A stretch of DNA of 64,000 bases from CAITJF01 sp032654645 (GTDB taxonomy: Bacteria; Pseudomonadota; Gammaproteobacteria; Burkholderiales; Gallionellaceae): contig JAULAW010000015.1 of assembly GCA_032654645.1 (NCBI GenBank), forward strand, positions 1 through 64,000. Reading direction: 5' to 3'. Below the pieces are notes generated by a model. That model did not search any database, was not told where the DNA came from, and saw nothing but the letters and a program-made list of their open reading frames with translations. The position numbers and the translations under genes were made by a program. Position 1 is the stretch's first letter; each line of letters starts with the position of its first letter. Positions 1 to 7,723 of this stretch are shown here, in pieces.

Positions 1-1
1 G

Positions 2-151
2 AAAAGTTGGCACTGTCCAGTAACTAACCATCACACTGATTGGTTTAATGCAGAACAACGACAACAGCTTGAAGACGAGCTTCAGCAACTCATCCAGCGG
101 GAATGGACTGTGGTTCTTAATAAATTGAAATCCCTTTTTGACGCTGAATAA
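2..151 (+). CDS. C-terminal end of an unidentified protein (partial)
   Basis: An open frame enters from the left edge and ends at a TAA at 149-151, giving about 49 residues. The tail is hydrophilic, rich in Gln and Glu (QQLEDELQQLIQ), with an aromatic-rich stretch just before it, and looks like a helical C-terminus. Codon use and composition are plausible for a real gene and the repeat-rich intergenic region starts right after the stop. I do not recognise the family; too little is in the window. Confidence 0.5.
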   Translation, partial: KSWHCPVTNHHTDWFNAEQRQQLEDELQQLIQREWTVVLNKLKSLFDAE

Positions 152-223
152 TGAATATCCGCTTTGTGTGGCGGAGATTGGCGAACGGTTTTGGGTCTTT
201 GCTTTTCTTTCCCCTGTGCGCCG

Positions 224-333
224 CCTCGATCAGCCGCAAGCAGGCGGAGGTTTAGGCGAGCACTGTTCGAGTCCCGAGCGGCATAGCCGCGAGGTCGAGT
301 TGCGCAGCCCCGCTTGCTTGCGGCTGATCGAGG
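224..333. repeat. Long inverted repeat in intergenic region
   Basis: A perfect 19-bp inverted repeat: arms 224-242 and 315-333 (arm begins CCTCGATCAGCCGCAAGC), separated by 72 bp that themselves contain short GC-rich palindromes. No convincing ORF covers it. It forms the left part of a structured intergenic block running to about 440. It resembles dispersed intergenic repeats common in Proteobacteria; function unknown. Confidence 0.7.
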
Positions 334-372
334 GAACCCCGCAGGGGCGGTAAACCGGGGGCGACTTCTTTG

Positions 373-406
373 GGTTACCTTTCTTGGCAAGACAAGAAAG
401 GTAACC
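373..406. repeat. Perfect 14-bp stem-loop, dispersed intergenic repeat type
   Basis: Arms 373-386 (GGTTACCTTTCTTG) and 393-406 are perfectly complementary around a 6-nt loop. Hairpins of the form TTACTTTCTTG...CAAGAAAGTAA are a familiar intergenic repeat in many beta- and gammaproteobacteria (general knowledge, not searched here). There is no T-run that would make it an obvious terminator. The stretch 407-568 holds no gene I can support. Confidence 0.6.
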
Positions 407-568
407 AGCTGCCGGGCTGCCCCCGGCGAAGCTGTCTTGTTTTCGGACATTCATGTTTCGACATAACCAACGACTTGGCTGTCGTCTTTTGGCAGCCTAG
501 TCGAATGGCTAGTGGTTACATCAAGCTCAACACGAACGGCCTTTTGGTAGTAGCCGTGCTACCCCGGC

Positions 569-587
569 AAGAGCGCATCGCGCTCTT
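569..587 (-). terminator. Hairpin just downstream of rlpA
   Basis: An 8-bp perfect stem (AAGAGCGC / GCGCTCTT) with a 3-nt loop lies 4 bp beyond the rlpA stop codon on the minus strand. It has no clear U-tract, so it may be a 3' stabilising hairpin or a weak terminator of the mre-rodA-rlpA transcript. Confidence 0.35.
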
Positions 588-590
588 CAC

Positions 591-1550
591 TTAATGTATA
601 TTCACCAACGGCTTGAACCCCAGCCTCCCCTGCAACTTCTCCGCAATCGCTTTGGCTTCCTCCACGCTGGCGTAGGGGCCGAGGTGCACACGCGTCAAGC
701 CATCCTTCTGATACAGGCTGACCTGCTTGCCGCTGCCGTTAAATTCGGCGCGCATGCGTGCGAGAAAACTTTCCGCTCCCTGTTGCGACTTGAACGCGCC
801 GAGTTGCAGATAGGTGTTGCCGGCGGCAGCCGGTGTACTGGTGCTGGCTGCGGCTGGCGCAGTTACGGGTTCGGGCGCCAGGGGTTCGCTCCTGACTGGT
901 TCAACTACCGGGAGAGGCGCGGTAATGGCGGTATCCGTCGCAATGCTTTCCACTTCCACTTCGCTGCTGCCATTTCCCAGGATGCCGAGCTTGAGCGCGG
1001 CTGTGTAAGAGAGGTCTATGATGCGGTCATGCAGGAAGGGGCCGCGGTCGTTGACGCGCACCACCACCGTTTTGTTGTTGCTCAGATTGGTGACGCGCGC
1101 ATAGCTGGGTAGTGGCAAGGTGGGATGCGCGGCGGTCATGCCATACATGTCGTACACCTCGCCAATGGAGGTGCCATGGCCGTGGAATTTTTTACCGTAC
1201 CAAGAGGCAATGCCACGCTCCTTGAAATTGCCCGGCGCAGTAAGCGGGGTGTAGGTTTTGCCCAGGGCAACGTACTGGCGGTTGGCGTAGCGGTGCAGCG
1301 GCTCATTGCGTGGCACTGCATCCGGAATGGCGTCGAGGTTGGCGGGCACATCGGCGCCGGGGCCGTCACCTTCAAGATAGCCACCGCTCCCGGCTTGGGA
1401 GGTGGGTTGGGTAATGGGTTCAATCTGTTTGGTTTGCGCTTCGGCCACCGGCGCGGGTGTACTGCGCGGTGTTTGAGCCTTGCGCGGCGGCGTGCCGCAA
1501 GCGGTAAGCATGGCTGCTGCAAACAATATTAAACTTATTTGTTTGTTCAT
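591..1550 (-). CDS. rlpA: RlpA-like septal ring lipoprotein (lytic transglycosylase family)
   Basis: 319 residues. An N-terminal lipoprotein signal with lipobox LTAC (Cys18) is followed by a proline/alanine-rich linker, a double-psi beta-barrel domain around residues 110-200 (starts GIASWYGKKFHGHGTS and includes VRVNDRGPF, the conserved acidic region) and a C-terminal SPOR domain from about residue 243 (NTYLQLGAFKS). In the family, DPBB proteins bind or cleave glycan strands lacking stem peptides and SPOR targets them to the division septum. It is the last gene of the mreBCD-mrdA-rodA cluster, 15 bp after rodA, as in many proteobacteria. The start is ATG. Catalysis is inferred from the family; in some species RlpA has lost activity. 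Confidence 0.93.
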   Translation of the reverse strand: MNKQISLILFAAAMLTACGTPPRKAQTPRSTPAPVAEAQTKQIEPITQPTSQAGSGGYLEGDGPGADVPANLDAIPDAVPRNEPLHRYANRQYVALGKTYTPLTAPGNFKERGIASWYGKKFHGHGTSIGEVYDMYGMTAAHPTLPLPSYARVTNLSNNKTVVVRVNDRGPFLHDRIIDLSYTAALKLGILGNGSSEVEVESIATDTAITAPLPVVEPVRSEPLAPEPVTAPAAASTSTPAAAGNTYLQLGAFKSQQGAESFLARMRAEFNGSGKQVSLYQKDGLTRVHLGPYASVEEAKAIAEKLQGRLGFKPLVNIH

Positions 1551-1565
1551 CTTTAAGCCCCGTCC

Positions 1566-2675
1566 TTAGGTTTGCACCAGTTTCTTGTGGGTATGAATGC
1601 TCATCAGCATACCAAATCCCAGCAGCAATGTGACCATGGATGTGCCGCCGTAACTGACCAGCGGCAACGGCACGCCCACCACCGGCAGGATGCCGCTCAC
1701 CATGCCCATGTTGACGAAGGCGTAGGTAAAAAAAGTCAGCGTGATCGAGCCGGCCATCAGGCGCGTGAAGTAGGTGGAGGCGTTGGCGGTGATGATAAAG
1801 CCGCGCCCGATGATGAACATATACATGCCCAGCAGGATGAGGTTGCCGAGCAGGCCGAATTCTTCCGAATATACCGCGAAAATAAAATCGGTGGCGCGCT
1901 CCGGCAGGAAGTCGAGATGGGTTTGCGTACCGTTGAAGTAGCCCTTGCCCAGCACTCCTCCGGAACCGACTGCGGTCATGCCCTGGATGGTGTGGTAGCC
2001 CTTGCCCAGCGCGTCCTGCGTGGGATCGAACATCATCATGATGCGGTGCCGCTGATAGTCGTGCAGCATGGACCACAGCACCGGCGCGCTGCCGAGCGCC
2101 GCGACGAACATGATGCCCATCACGCGCCAGCTCAATCCCGCCAGGAACAGCACATAAAATCCACTGGCCGAGATCAGCACGGCGGTGCCGAGATCGGGCT
2201 GGCGCACGATCAGCGCCACCGGCAGCAGCAGCAGCAGCGCCGCGATAAAATAATTTTTCAGTGTCAGCGTGGCTTCGTGCTTTTCGAAATACCACGCCAT
2301 CATCAGCGGCACGGCAATTTTCATCAGCTCGGAAGGCTGGATGGTCGCCACCCCGATGTTCAACCAGCGCCGCGCGCCGTGGCTGACATCGCCGAACAGC
2401 GCCACGCCAACCAGCAACAGCATACCGAAAACATACATCGGCAAGGCGGTGCGCATCAGGTAATGCAACGGTATGTTGGCTACCAGCCACATGCAGGTGA
2501 GCGCCACCATGATATTCACCACCTGCGCCAGCACGCGGCTCCAGTTGCCATCGGTGGCGCTATACAACACCGCCAGCCCGGTCAGGATCAACATGCCTAG
2601 CGCGGCCAGCAACACGGGGTCGAGATGAATGACGAACCGCGTCCGCAGGCGCGGCCAAAAGCTTTGCTTAATCAT
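1566..2675 (-). CDS. rodA: Rod-shape peptidoglycan glycosyltransferase RodA (SEDS)
   Basis: 369 residues of a polytopic membrane protein with about ten hydrophobic segments. It carries SEDS-family signatures such as WLNIGVATIQPSELMKIA and a C-terminal GVPLPLVSYGGTS block. RodA polymerises lipid II during lateral wall growth together with the transpeptidase PBP2. Its ATG overlaps the last codons of mrdA by 8 bp, so the two partners are translationally coupled. Length is normal for the family. Confidence 0.97.
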   Translation of the reverse strand: MIKQSFWPRLRTRFVIHLDPVLLAALGMLILTGLAVLYSATDGNWSRVLAQVVNIMVALTCMWLVANIPLHYLMRTALPMYVFGMLLLVGVALFGDVSHGARRWLNIGVATIQPSELMKIAVPLMMAWYFEKHEATLTLKNYFIAALLLLLPVALIVRQPDLGTAVLISASGFYVLFLAGLSWRVMGIMFVAALGSAPVLWSMLHDYQRHRIMMMFDPTQDALGKGYHTIQGMTAVGSGGVLGKGYFNGTQTHLDFLPERATDFIFAVYSEEFGLLGNLILLGMYMFIIGRGFIITANASTYFTRLMAGSITLTFFTYAFVNMGMVSGILPVVGVPLPLVSYGGTSMVTLLLGFGMLMSIHTHKKLVQT

Positions 2676-4566
2676 GTTCTACCTCCGGCCCTGTCACGGC
2701 TGGCAAGGGCTTGGGCAATTTGCCGAGCAGGTAGTAGTCCAGCACCTTGCGCGCGATAGGCGCGGCGACGGAGCCACCATGCCCGCCGTTTTCCGCCAGC
2801 ACCGCCAGGGCGATTTTTGGTTTGTCGGCGGGCGCAAAAGCGATGAACCAGGCATGATCGCGGTTGTGTTCGGCAACCTGGCTTTCGATATATTTTTCGC
2901 CCTGTTTCATGCCCACTACCTGCGCAGTGCCGGTCTTGCCCGCAAAGGCGTAGGGCGCCCCCGCCCCGGCCTGCGCTGCGGTGCCGCCGGGCTGTGTCAC
3001 CGCCGCCATGGCGCGCTTCACCAGCTCAAGATGCCCCGGATTCAGGTTGATGGTGAACTCAGGCTTCACTTCCGGTATGTTCATGTCACTGCTGCCGCTG
3101 CGTTGCACCTGCCGCACCAGGTGCGGGCGATAGCCCACGCCGTCATTGGCCAGCACGGCAGTGGCGAAGGCCAATTGCATCGGCGTGACCAGATTGTAGC
3201 CTTGGCCGATGCCCGCAGATACGGTATCGCCGCTATACCACTTTTGCTGGTAGCGCTTCTGCTTCCATTCCTGCGACGGTAACAGGCCGGCAACTTCGTC
3301 TTCCAGGTCTATGCCGGTTTTCTTGCCAAAGCCAAACTGCGACAGGAAATTATACATGTTGTCTATCCCCAGTTCGGTGGCCAGTCCATAGTAGTAAGTG
3401 TCGCACGACACCACGATGGATTTGAACAGATCCACGCTGCCATGCCCGCCATTTTTCCAGTCGCGGTACTGGTGCCCGCTGCCGGGCAGGGTGTAGTAGC
3501 CCGGGTCGCTGATGGAGTAGCCGGGCGAGCGCTTGTTGTAATAAAGCCCGGCCAGCGCCATGAACGGCTTGATGGTGGAACCGAGCGGATACTGCCCGCG
3601 CAATGCACGGTTGAGCAGCGGCACATCGATTGAATTACTCAGTTCATTCCATCCCTCTTCGTCAATGCCGTCAATAAACAGGCTGGGGTCATAACCCGGC
3701 CTGCTGACGAAGGCCAATACCTCGCCATTGTTCGGGTCTATCGCCACCAGCGCGCCGCGGTAATTGCCAAACGCCTGCTCGGCGATTTCCTGCAACTTGG
3801 CATCCAGGGTCAATATCAGGTTATTGCCCGATGTCGGCGGCGTGCGCGACAGTATGCGCACCCCGCGCCCGCCCGCATCCACTTCCACCTGCTCGATGCC
3901 AGTGGTACCGTGCAATTCGCTCTCATAACTCTGCTCAATGCCGATTTTGCCGATGTAATCGGAACCTCGGTAATTGGCGGCGCTTTCTTTCTCTTCGAGA
4001 TGCGCGATGTCGCTTTCGTTGATGCGCCCTACGTAGCCAATCAGGTGTGAGGTCTGCTCATTGTAAGGATACTCGCGGAACAGCCGCGCCTTGATTTCCA
4101 CTTCGGGGAAACGGTAACTCTGCGCGGCGAAGCGCGCCACCTCTTCATCCGACAGGCGGCTGCGTATTGGCAAGCTCTCAAAATTGCGGCTTTCCGCCAG
4201 CAGTTTCTTGAAGCGTTTGCGGTGCCTGGGTTGGATGTCCACCAGTTGCGCCAACCTGTCTATAGTTGCCTCCAGATCGCCAGCCTTGGCCGGCGTGATT
4301 TCCAGTGTGTAGCCGGAATAATTGCGCGCCAGCATTTCACCGTTGCGGTCGAATATCATGCCGCGGTTGGGTACGATGGGCACGACGGAAATGCGGTTGT
4401 TCTCGGCCATGGTTTTGTAATGGTTGTGCTTCAACACCTGCAAATACATGAGGCGCGCCAGCAGCAGCAACAGCATCAACAGCACAAAGCCCAGGCTCAG
4501 CGCCAGGCGCAGCCGGAAGTAATAGATTTCACGTTGGGTGTTTTTGAGTTCGATGCGGCGCTTCAT
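2668..4566 (-). CDS. mrdA: Penicillin-binding protein 2 (elongasome transpeptidase)
   Basis: 632 residues from the ATG at 4566, which gives the usual short basic N-terminus (MKRRIELKNTQ) followed by one membrane anchor rich in Leu. The frame is open further upstream but only into a hairpin repeat (4593-4657), so that extension is rejected. After a pedestal/dimerisation region the transpeptidase domain has SxxK as STIK (Ser near residue 328), the SCD motif, and KTGTAQ near residue 543. It crosslinks peptidoglycan in the lateral wall with RodA (next gene, overlapping) and MreBCD (upstream genes). Confidence 0.96.
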   Translation of the reverse strand: MKRRIELKNTQREIYYFRLRLALSLGFVLLMLLLLLARLMYLQVLKHNHYKTMAENNRISVVPIVPNRGMIFDRNGEMLARNYSGYTLEITPAKAGDLEATIDRLAQLVDIQPRHRKRFKKLLAESRNFESLPIRSRLSDEEVARFAAQSYRFPEVEIKARLFREYPYNEQTSHLIGYVGRINESDIAHLEEKESAANYRGSDYIGKIGIEQSYESELHGTTGIEQVEVDAGGRGVRILSRTPPTSGNNLILTLDAKLQEIAEQAFGNYRGALVAIDPNNGEVLAFVSRPGYDPSLFIDGIDEEGWNELSNSIDVPLLNRALRGQYPLGSTIKPFMALAGLYYNKRSPGYSISDPGYYTLPGSGHQYRDWKNGGHGSVDLFKSIVVSCDTYYYGLATELGIDNMYNFLSQFGFGKKTGIDLEDEVAGLLPSQEWKQKRYQQKWYSGDTVSAGIGQGYNLVTPMQLAFATAVLANDGVGYRPHLVRQVQRSGSSDMNIPEVKPEFTINLNPGHLELVKRAMAAVTQPGGTAAQAGAGAPYAFAGKTGTAQVVGMKQGEKYIESQVAEHNRDHAWFIAFAPADKPKIALAVLAENGGHGGSVAAPIARKVLDYYLLGKLPKPLPAVTGPEVEHD

Positions 4567-4592
4567 ATTGTGCCGCGCTTCATTCCGGAGAG

Positions 4593-4657
4593 TTGGTAGG
4601 TGCGAATGAATTCGCACGCAAAGTTGCGCTATGTGCGAATGAATTCGCACCTACCAA
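4593..4657. repeat. Paired hairpin repeats between mreD and mrdA
   Basis: Two 18-bp copies of GTGCGAATGAATTCGCAC lie at 4600-4617 and 4633-4650. Each is a small hairpin with 7-bp arms (GTGCGAA / TTCGCAC) around a 4-nt loop. They are flanked by GGTAGG and CCTACC so that the whole block is also one larger inverted repeat. It occupies the mreD-mrdA intergenic space; it may affect mRNA stability or simply be a REP-like dispersed element. Confidence 0.75.
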
Positions 4658-4680
4658 ACCATCAACTGCTTTTACCGGCC

Positions 4681-5199
4681 TCATAACTTGTCCGGGTCGG
4701 AACGGGAGCGCGGTATGGCTTGTAGCAGAAGAGTAAGCGGCACCCACAGCAAAACGGACACCACACTGCCGAGAAAATATTCCCAGGCAACATAACCGTG
4801 CAACTGCCAATGCACCGCAGCATATGCCACGTATGCCAGCAACAGCACGGGATAAATTTGCAGCATCTGCAGGCGCAAATCGAGCATCTGGATTCGGCGG
4901 TACAGCACGATGCAGCCAAACGCCAGCACGGTATAAGCCAGCGCGTGCTGCCCAAACATGCTGGCATCTGCCACATCGGCTAATATGCCCATTATCCATG
5001 CGATACCGATACCGATGCGGTATGGTTTGTGGATACACCAGTAGAGCAGCACCAGCGCCACGAAATCCGGCCTCAGCGCCAGCCAGATCCCGTGCCACGG
5101 CAGCCAGTTGAGCAGCATCGCGGCAAAGAGGCTTAGCATGATGAAAGTGTTGCTGGCGGGTAACAGAAATTCCTGATCCTTGGGAAACGATGTGCTCAT
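4681..5199 (-). CDS. mreD: Rod-shape determining protein MreD
   Basis: 172 residues, mostly hydrophobic with five or six membrane segments, matching the small inner-membrane MreD family. Conserved-looking features are LRPDFVALVLLYWCI and the GILADVADASMFGQHA stretch. MreD is part of the elongasome that links MreB filaments to PBP2/RodA. The start ATG overlaps the mreC stop (ATGA), typical coupling in mreBCD operons. Confidence 0.94.
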   Translation of the reverse strand: MSTSFPKDQEFLLPASNTFIMLSLFAAMLLNWLPWHGIWLALRPDFVALVLLYWCIHKPYRIGIGIAWIMGILADVADASMFGQHALAYTVLAFGCIVLYRRIQMLDLRLQMLQIYPVLLLAYVAYAAVHWQLHGYVAWEYFLGSVVSVLLWVPLTLLLQAIPRSRSDPDKL

Positions 5200-6107
5200 G
5201 GTTTCCTCCGCCCGCCCCTTTTTGGCTTGTCGGGAAATGCTTCCACCAAGGCTTCATTACGTTTCGGCAACTTCGGCAACCCGGACAGGATCAGCAGTTG
5301 GCGCTGCCTGTCCACGCCAGCCAGCGGGATGCACAGGATGCGTGAGAACGGGTAAGCCGGGTCGCGCTCGATACGGCTCACCCTGGCCACTTGCAGGCCG
5401 GGCGGGTAGGTGCCGTCTATGCCGGAGGTCACCAGCACATCGCCTTCCTGAATATCGGAACTGATCGGTATATAGCGCAGCGCCAGTTCGCTGGTGTCGC
5501 CGGAACCAAACACCACCGCGCGCAGGCCGTTGCGCAACACTTGCACGGGCACCGCATGATCCTTGTCGGTGACCAGCGTAACTTCACTCAACCAGGGATA
5601 GACGCGCGTGACCTGTCCGACGATGCCGCTATCATCCATCACCACTTGTCCCGCCAGCACATTGGCCTGCGCACCCTTGTCGATGAACAGTTTGCGCTTG
5701 AAAATATCGCGCTCGGTGTACACGATTTCGGCCACTTGCATGGGATAATCGGCGTACTGTTGCACCGCGAGCAACTGGCGCAGGTGTTGGTTTTCTGCCT
5801 GCAGCACCTGTAATTGCCGCAACTGTGCGGCATCCACTTCGTGCTGCTGGCGCAGTTGTGCATTGTCACTGACCAGGTTGCTCTGGAAGGTAAAGTAGGT
5901 ATCGGCTTGATGCCATAGCGTTGCCGGCACCGCAACCAGACGCTGCAACGGATAGACCAAAATGGAAAGCAGGCTGCGCGCCGATTCCAGATACTTGTAA
6001 CGAGCATCCACAAACAGCAGCAACATTGAAAGCGAAACAAAAAAAATCAGGCGAACAACCGGGCTGGGGCCACGATTAAAGAAGCGGAAAGACCGGGTAT
6101 GTTCCAT
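5196..6107 (-). CDS. mreC: Rod-shape determining protein MreC
   Basis: 303 residues. A short cytoplasmic start (FNRGPSPVVRLIFF) leads into one transmembrane helix near residues 17-35, then a coiled coil (about 70-115, heavy in Gln and Leu) and the periplasmic beta domains (VYTERDIFKRKLFIDKG, GIVGQVTRVYPWLSEVTLVT). MreC is the bitopic scaffold that activates PBP2. Its basic C-terminus KPKRGGRRKP overlaps the start of mreD by 4 bp. The 100 bp between mreC and mreB hold no obvious terminator. Confidence 0.95.
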   Translation of the reverse strand: MEHTRSFRFFNRGPSPVVRLIFFVSLSMLLLFVDARYKYLESARSLLSILVYPLQRLVAVPATLWHQADTYFTFQSNLVSDNAQLRQQHEVDAAQLRQLQVLQAENQHLRQLLAVQQYADYPMQVAEIVYTERDIFKRKLFIDKGAQANVLAGQVVMDDSGIVGQVTRVYPWLSEVTLVTDKDHAVPVQVLRNGLRAVVFGSGDTSELALRYIPISSDIQEGDVLVTSGIDGTYPPGLQVARVSRIERDPAYPFSRILCIPLAGVDRQRQLLILSGLPKLPKRNEALVEAFPDKPKRGGRRKP

Positions 6108-6207
6108 TAGGAAATCTGCTTAATAAACTGACCACATCGTGACAGGGTGATGTATCCAGCTTGTACTACGCGACTTGGGCTGTCCGCAACACACATGCGC
6201 ACCGCCC

Positions 6208-7251
6208 CTAATCGCTGGTGAAGACACCGCTGAATTTGTCCATCCGGTCGAGGGCCTTGCCCGAGCCGCGCACCACACAAGTCAACGGGTCGTCAGCGAT
6301 CAACACCGGCAGGCCGGTCTCTTCCATCAGCAGGCGATCAATGTCGCGCAGCAGCGCACCGCCGCCAGTCAGCACCATGCCTTTGCTGGCGATATCCGCG
6401 CCCAGTTCCGGCGGGGTCTGCTCCAGAGCGGTTTTTACCGCGCTGACGATACTGTTGAGCGGATCGGTGAGCGCTTCCAGAATTTCGTTGCTGGAAATGG
6501 TGAAACTGCGCGGCACGCCCTCCGCAAGGTTGCGCCCCTTCACTTCCATCTCGCGCACTTCACTTCCCGGAAAGGCGGAGCCAATTCCCTTTTTGATTAG
6601 CTCGGCGGTCGTTTCACCGATCAACATGCCGTAATTGCGGCGGATGTAGTTGATGATCGCTTCGTCGAGCTTGTCGCCGCCGACTCGCACCGAGCCGGAA
6701 TACACCGCGCCGCCCAGCGAGATCACCCCCACTTCGGTGGTGCCGCCGCCGATGTCCACCACCATCGAGCCGGTCGCCTCTTCCACCGGCAGGTCGGCGC
6801 CGATTGCCGCAGCCATCGGTTCCTCGATCAACTCCACGCGACGCGCGCCCGCGCCATAAGCGGATTCACGGATGGCCCGCCGTTCCACCTGGGTGGAGCC
6901 GCACGGTACACAAATCACGATGCGCGGGCTGGGCGTAAAAATACTGGACTTGTGAACCCGGCGGATAAACTGCTTGAGCATCTGTTCGGTAACGGTGAAA
7001 TCGGCAATCACACCGTCCTTCATCGGGCGGATGACGGCAATGTTGCCCGGAGTGCGACCCAGCATCTGCTTGGCAGCCAACCCGACCTGCTGGATCACTT
7101 TTTTGCCGTTTGGGCCGCCTTCCTGGCGGATGGCCACGACCGACGGTTCATCCAATACGATACCTTGTCCGCGCGCCCAAATCAGAGTGTTCGCGGTACC
7201 CAGGTCAATCGCCAGGTCATTGGAAAAATAGTTGTCTAAAAAACTAAACAT
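6208..7251 (-). CDS. mreB: Actin-like rod-shape protein MreB
   Basis: 347 residues, the full family length. The phosphate-1 loop is DLGTANTL (residues 16-23) and the second phosphate loop is DIGGGTTEVGV; the C-terminal GMVLTGGGALL adenosine motif is present. The N-terminus MFSFLDNYFS is the usual amphipathic membrane-binding helix of proteobacterial MreB. MreB polymerises under the membrane and directs lateral wall synthesis. It is the first gene of the cluster and diverges from gatC. Confidence 0.98.
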   Translation of the reverse strand: MFSFLDNYFSNDLAIDLGTANTLIWARGQGIVLDEPSVVAIRQEGGPNGKKVIQQVGLAAKQMLGRTPGNIAVIRPMKDGVIADFTVTEQMLKQFIRRVHKSSIFTPSPRIVICVPCGSTQVERRAIRESAYGAGARRVELIEEPMAAAIGADLPVEEATGSMVVDIGGGTTEVGVISLGGAVYSGSVRVGGDKLDEAIINYIRRNYGMLIGETTAELIKKGIGSAFPGSEVREMEVKGRNLAEGVPRSFTISSNEILEALTDPLNSIVSAVKTALEQTPPELGADIASKGMVLTGGGALLRDIDRLLMEETGLPVLIADDPLTCVVRGSGKALDRMDKFSGVFTSD

Positions 7252-7351
7252 GTGAATGCCCCGAAAGTGATAAAGAAGCGCGCAAGAAGTGCGTCTCTAA
7301 AGGCGTTTATGATACCCTATTACGCCTGTATTAATAAATCCTATCTCAAAC
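7252..7351. promoter_or_regulatory. Divergent intergenic region mreB / gatC
   Basis: This 100-bp AT-richer gap must contain the promoters of the divergent mre cluster and gatCAB operon. A TATGAT box at 7308-7313 could serve gatC, but no good -35 box is spaced correctly, so exact promoters are not called. gatC has only a weak ribosome binding site. Confidence 0.4.
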
Positions 7352-7657
7352 ATGTCCTTGACTATAGACGATGTAAAAAAAGTCGCCCGGCTGGCCCGGC
7401 TGGCGGTAACCGAACAGGAAGCGCAAGCAGCGCATACCCAGCTATCCAACATATTCGGTTTAATTGCTGAAATGCAGGCAGTGGATACGGCAGGCATCGA
7501 ACCCATGTCTCATGCCCAGGATATGACGCAGCGCCTGCGCGAGGACAAGGTCACAGAAACCAACCAGCGCGAGCTGTTCCAGTCCCTCGCTCCGCAACAT
7601 GAAGGCTCGCCGCAAGTTGAGCGCGGCCTGTATCTGGTGCCGCAGGTGATCGAATGA
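7352..7657 (+). CDS. gatC: Asp-tRNA(Asn)/Glu-tRNA(Gln) amidotransferase subunit C
   Basis: 101 residues, normal length. The sequence opens with the typical GatC helix (MSLTIDDVKKVARLARLAV) and ends with VPQVIE; the middle has LSNIFGLIAEMQAVDT and EPMSHAQDM. GatC wraps around the GatA/GatB interface and stabilises the amidotransferase that converts Glu-tRNA(Gln) to Gln-tRNA(Gln) or Asp-tRNA(Asn) to Asn-tRNA(Asn). It is first in the gatC-gatA-gatB operon and is separated from gatA by a hairpin repeat. Confidence 0.96.
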   Translation: MSLTIDDVKKVARLARLAVTEQEAQAAHTQLSNIFGLIAEMQAVDTAGIEPMSHAQDMTQRLREDKVTETNQRELFQSLAPQHEGSPQVERGLYLVPQVIE

Positions 7658-7708
7658 AGCTTGTAGCCGGTGGCTGGCAGCCAGCTGGTTTGCTACAAGC
7701 CACAAGCT
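7658..7708. repeat. Dispersed hairpin repeat, family 1 (copy 1)
   Basis: Directly after the gatC stop, GCTTGTAGC (7659-7667) pairs with GCTACAAGC (7692-7700); inside is a second palindrome TGGCTG-G-CAGCCA (7671-7683). Related TAGC-rich elements occur at about 38178-38237, 50577-50637 and 61731-61790, always between genes. The frame of gatA runs open through it, so the element could be mistaken for a gatA N-terminal extension. Confidence 0.7.
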
Positions 7709-7723
7709 AAGAAACAAACAAAC

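Noticed and set aside
569..587. Strong terminator after rlpA
   Set aside because: The hairpin is perfect but lacks a U-tract, so it is listed only with low confidence.
1572..2600. 342-residue + strand open frame opposite rodA
   Set aside because: Gln/His-rich antisense shadow of a membrane protein gene; rodA itself is unmistakable.
4567..4650. Longer mrdA start (GTG at 4650)
   Set aside because: The extension would translate the hairpin repeat; the ATG at 4566 gives the normal PBP2 N-terminus.
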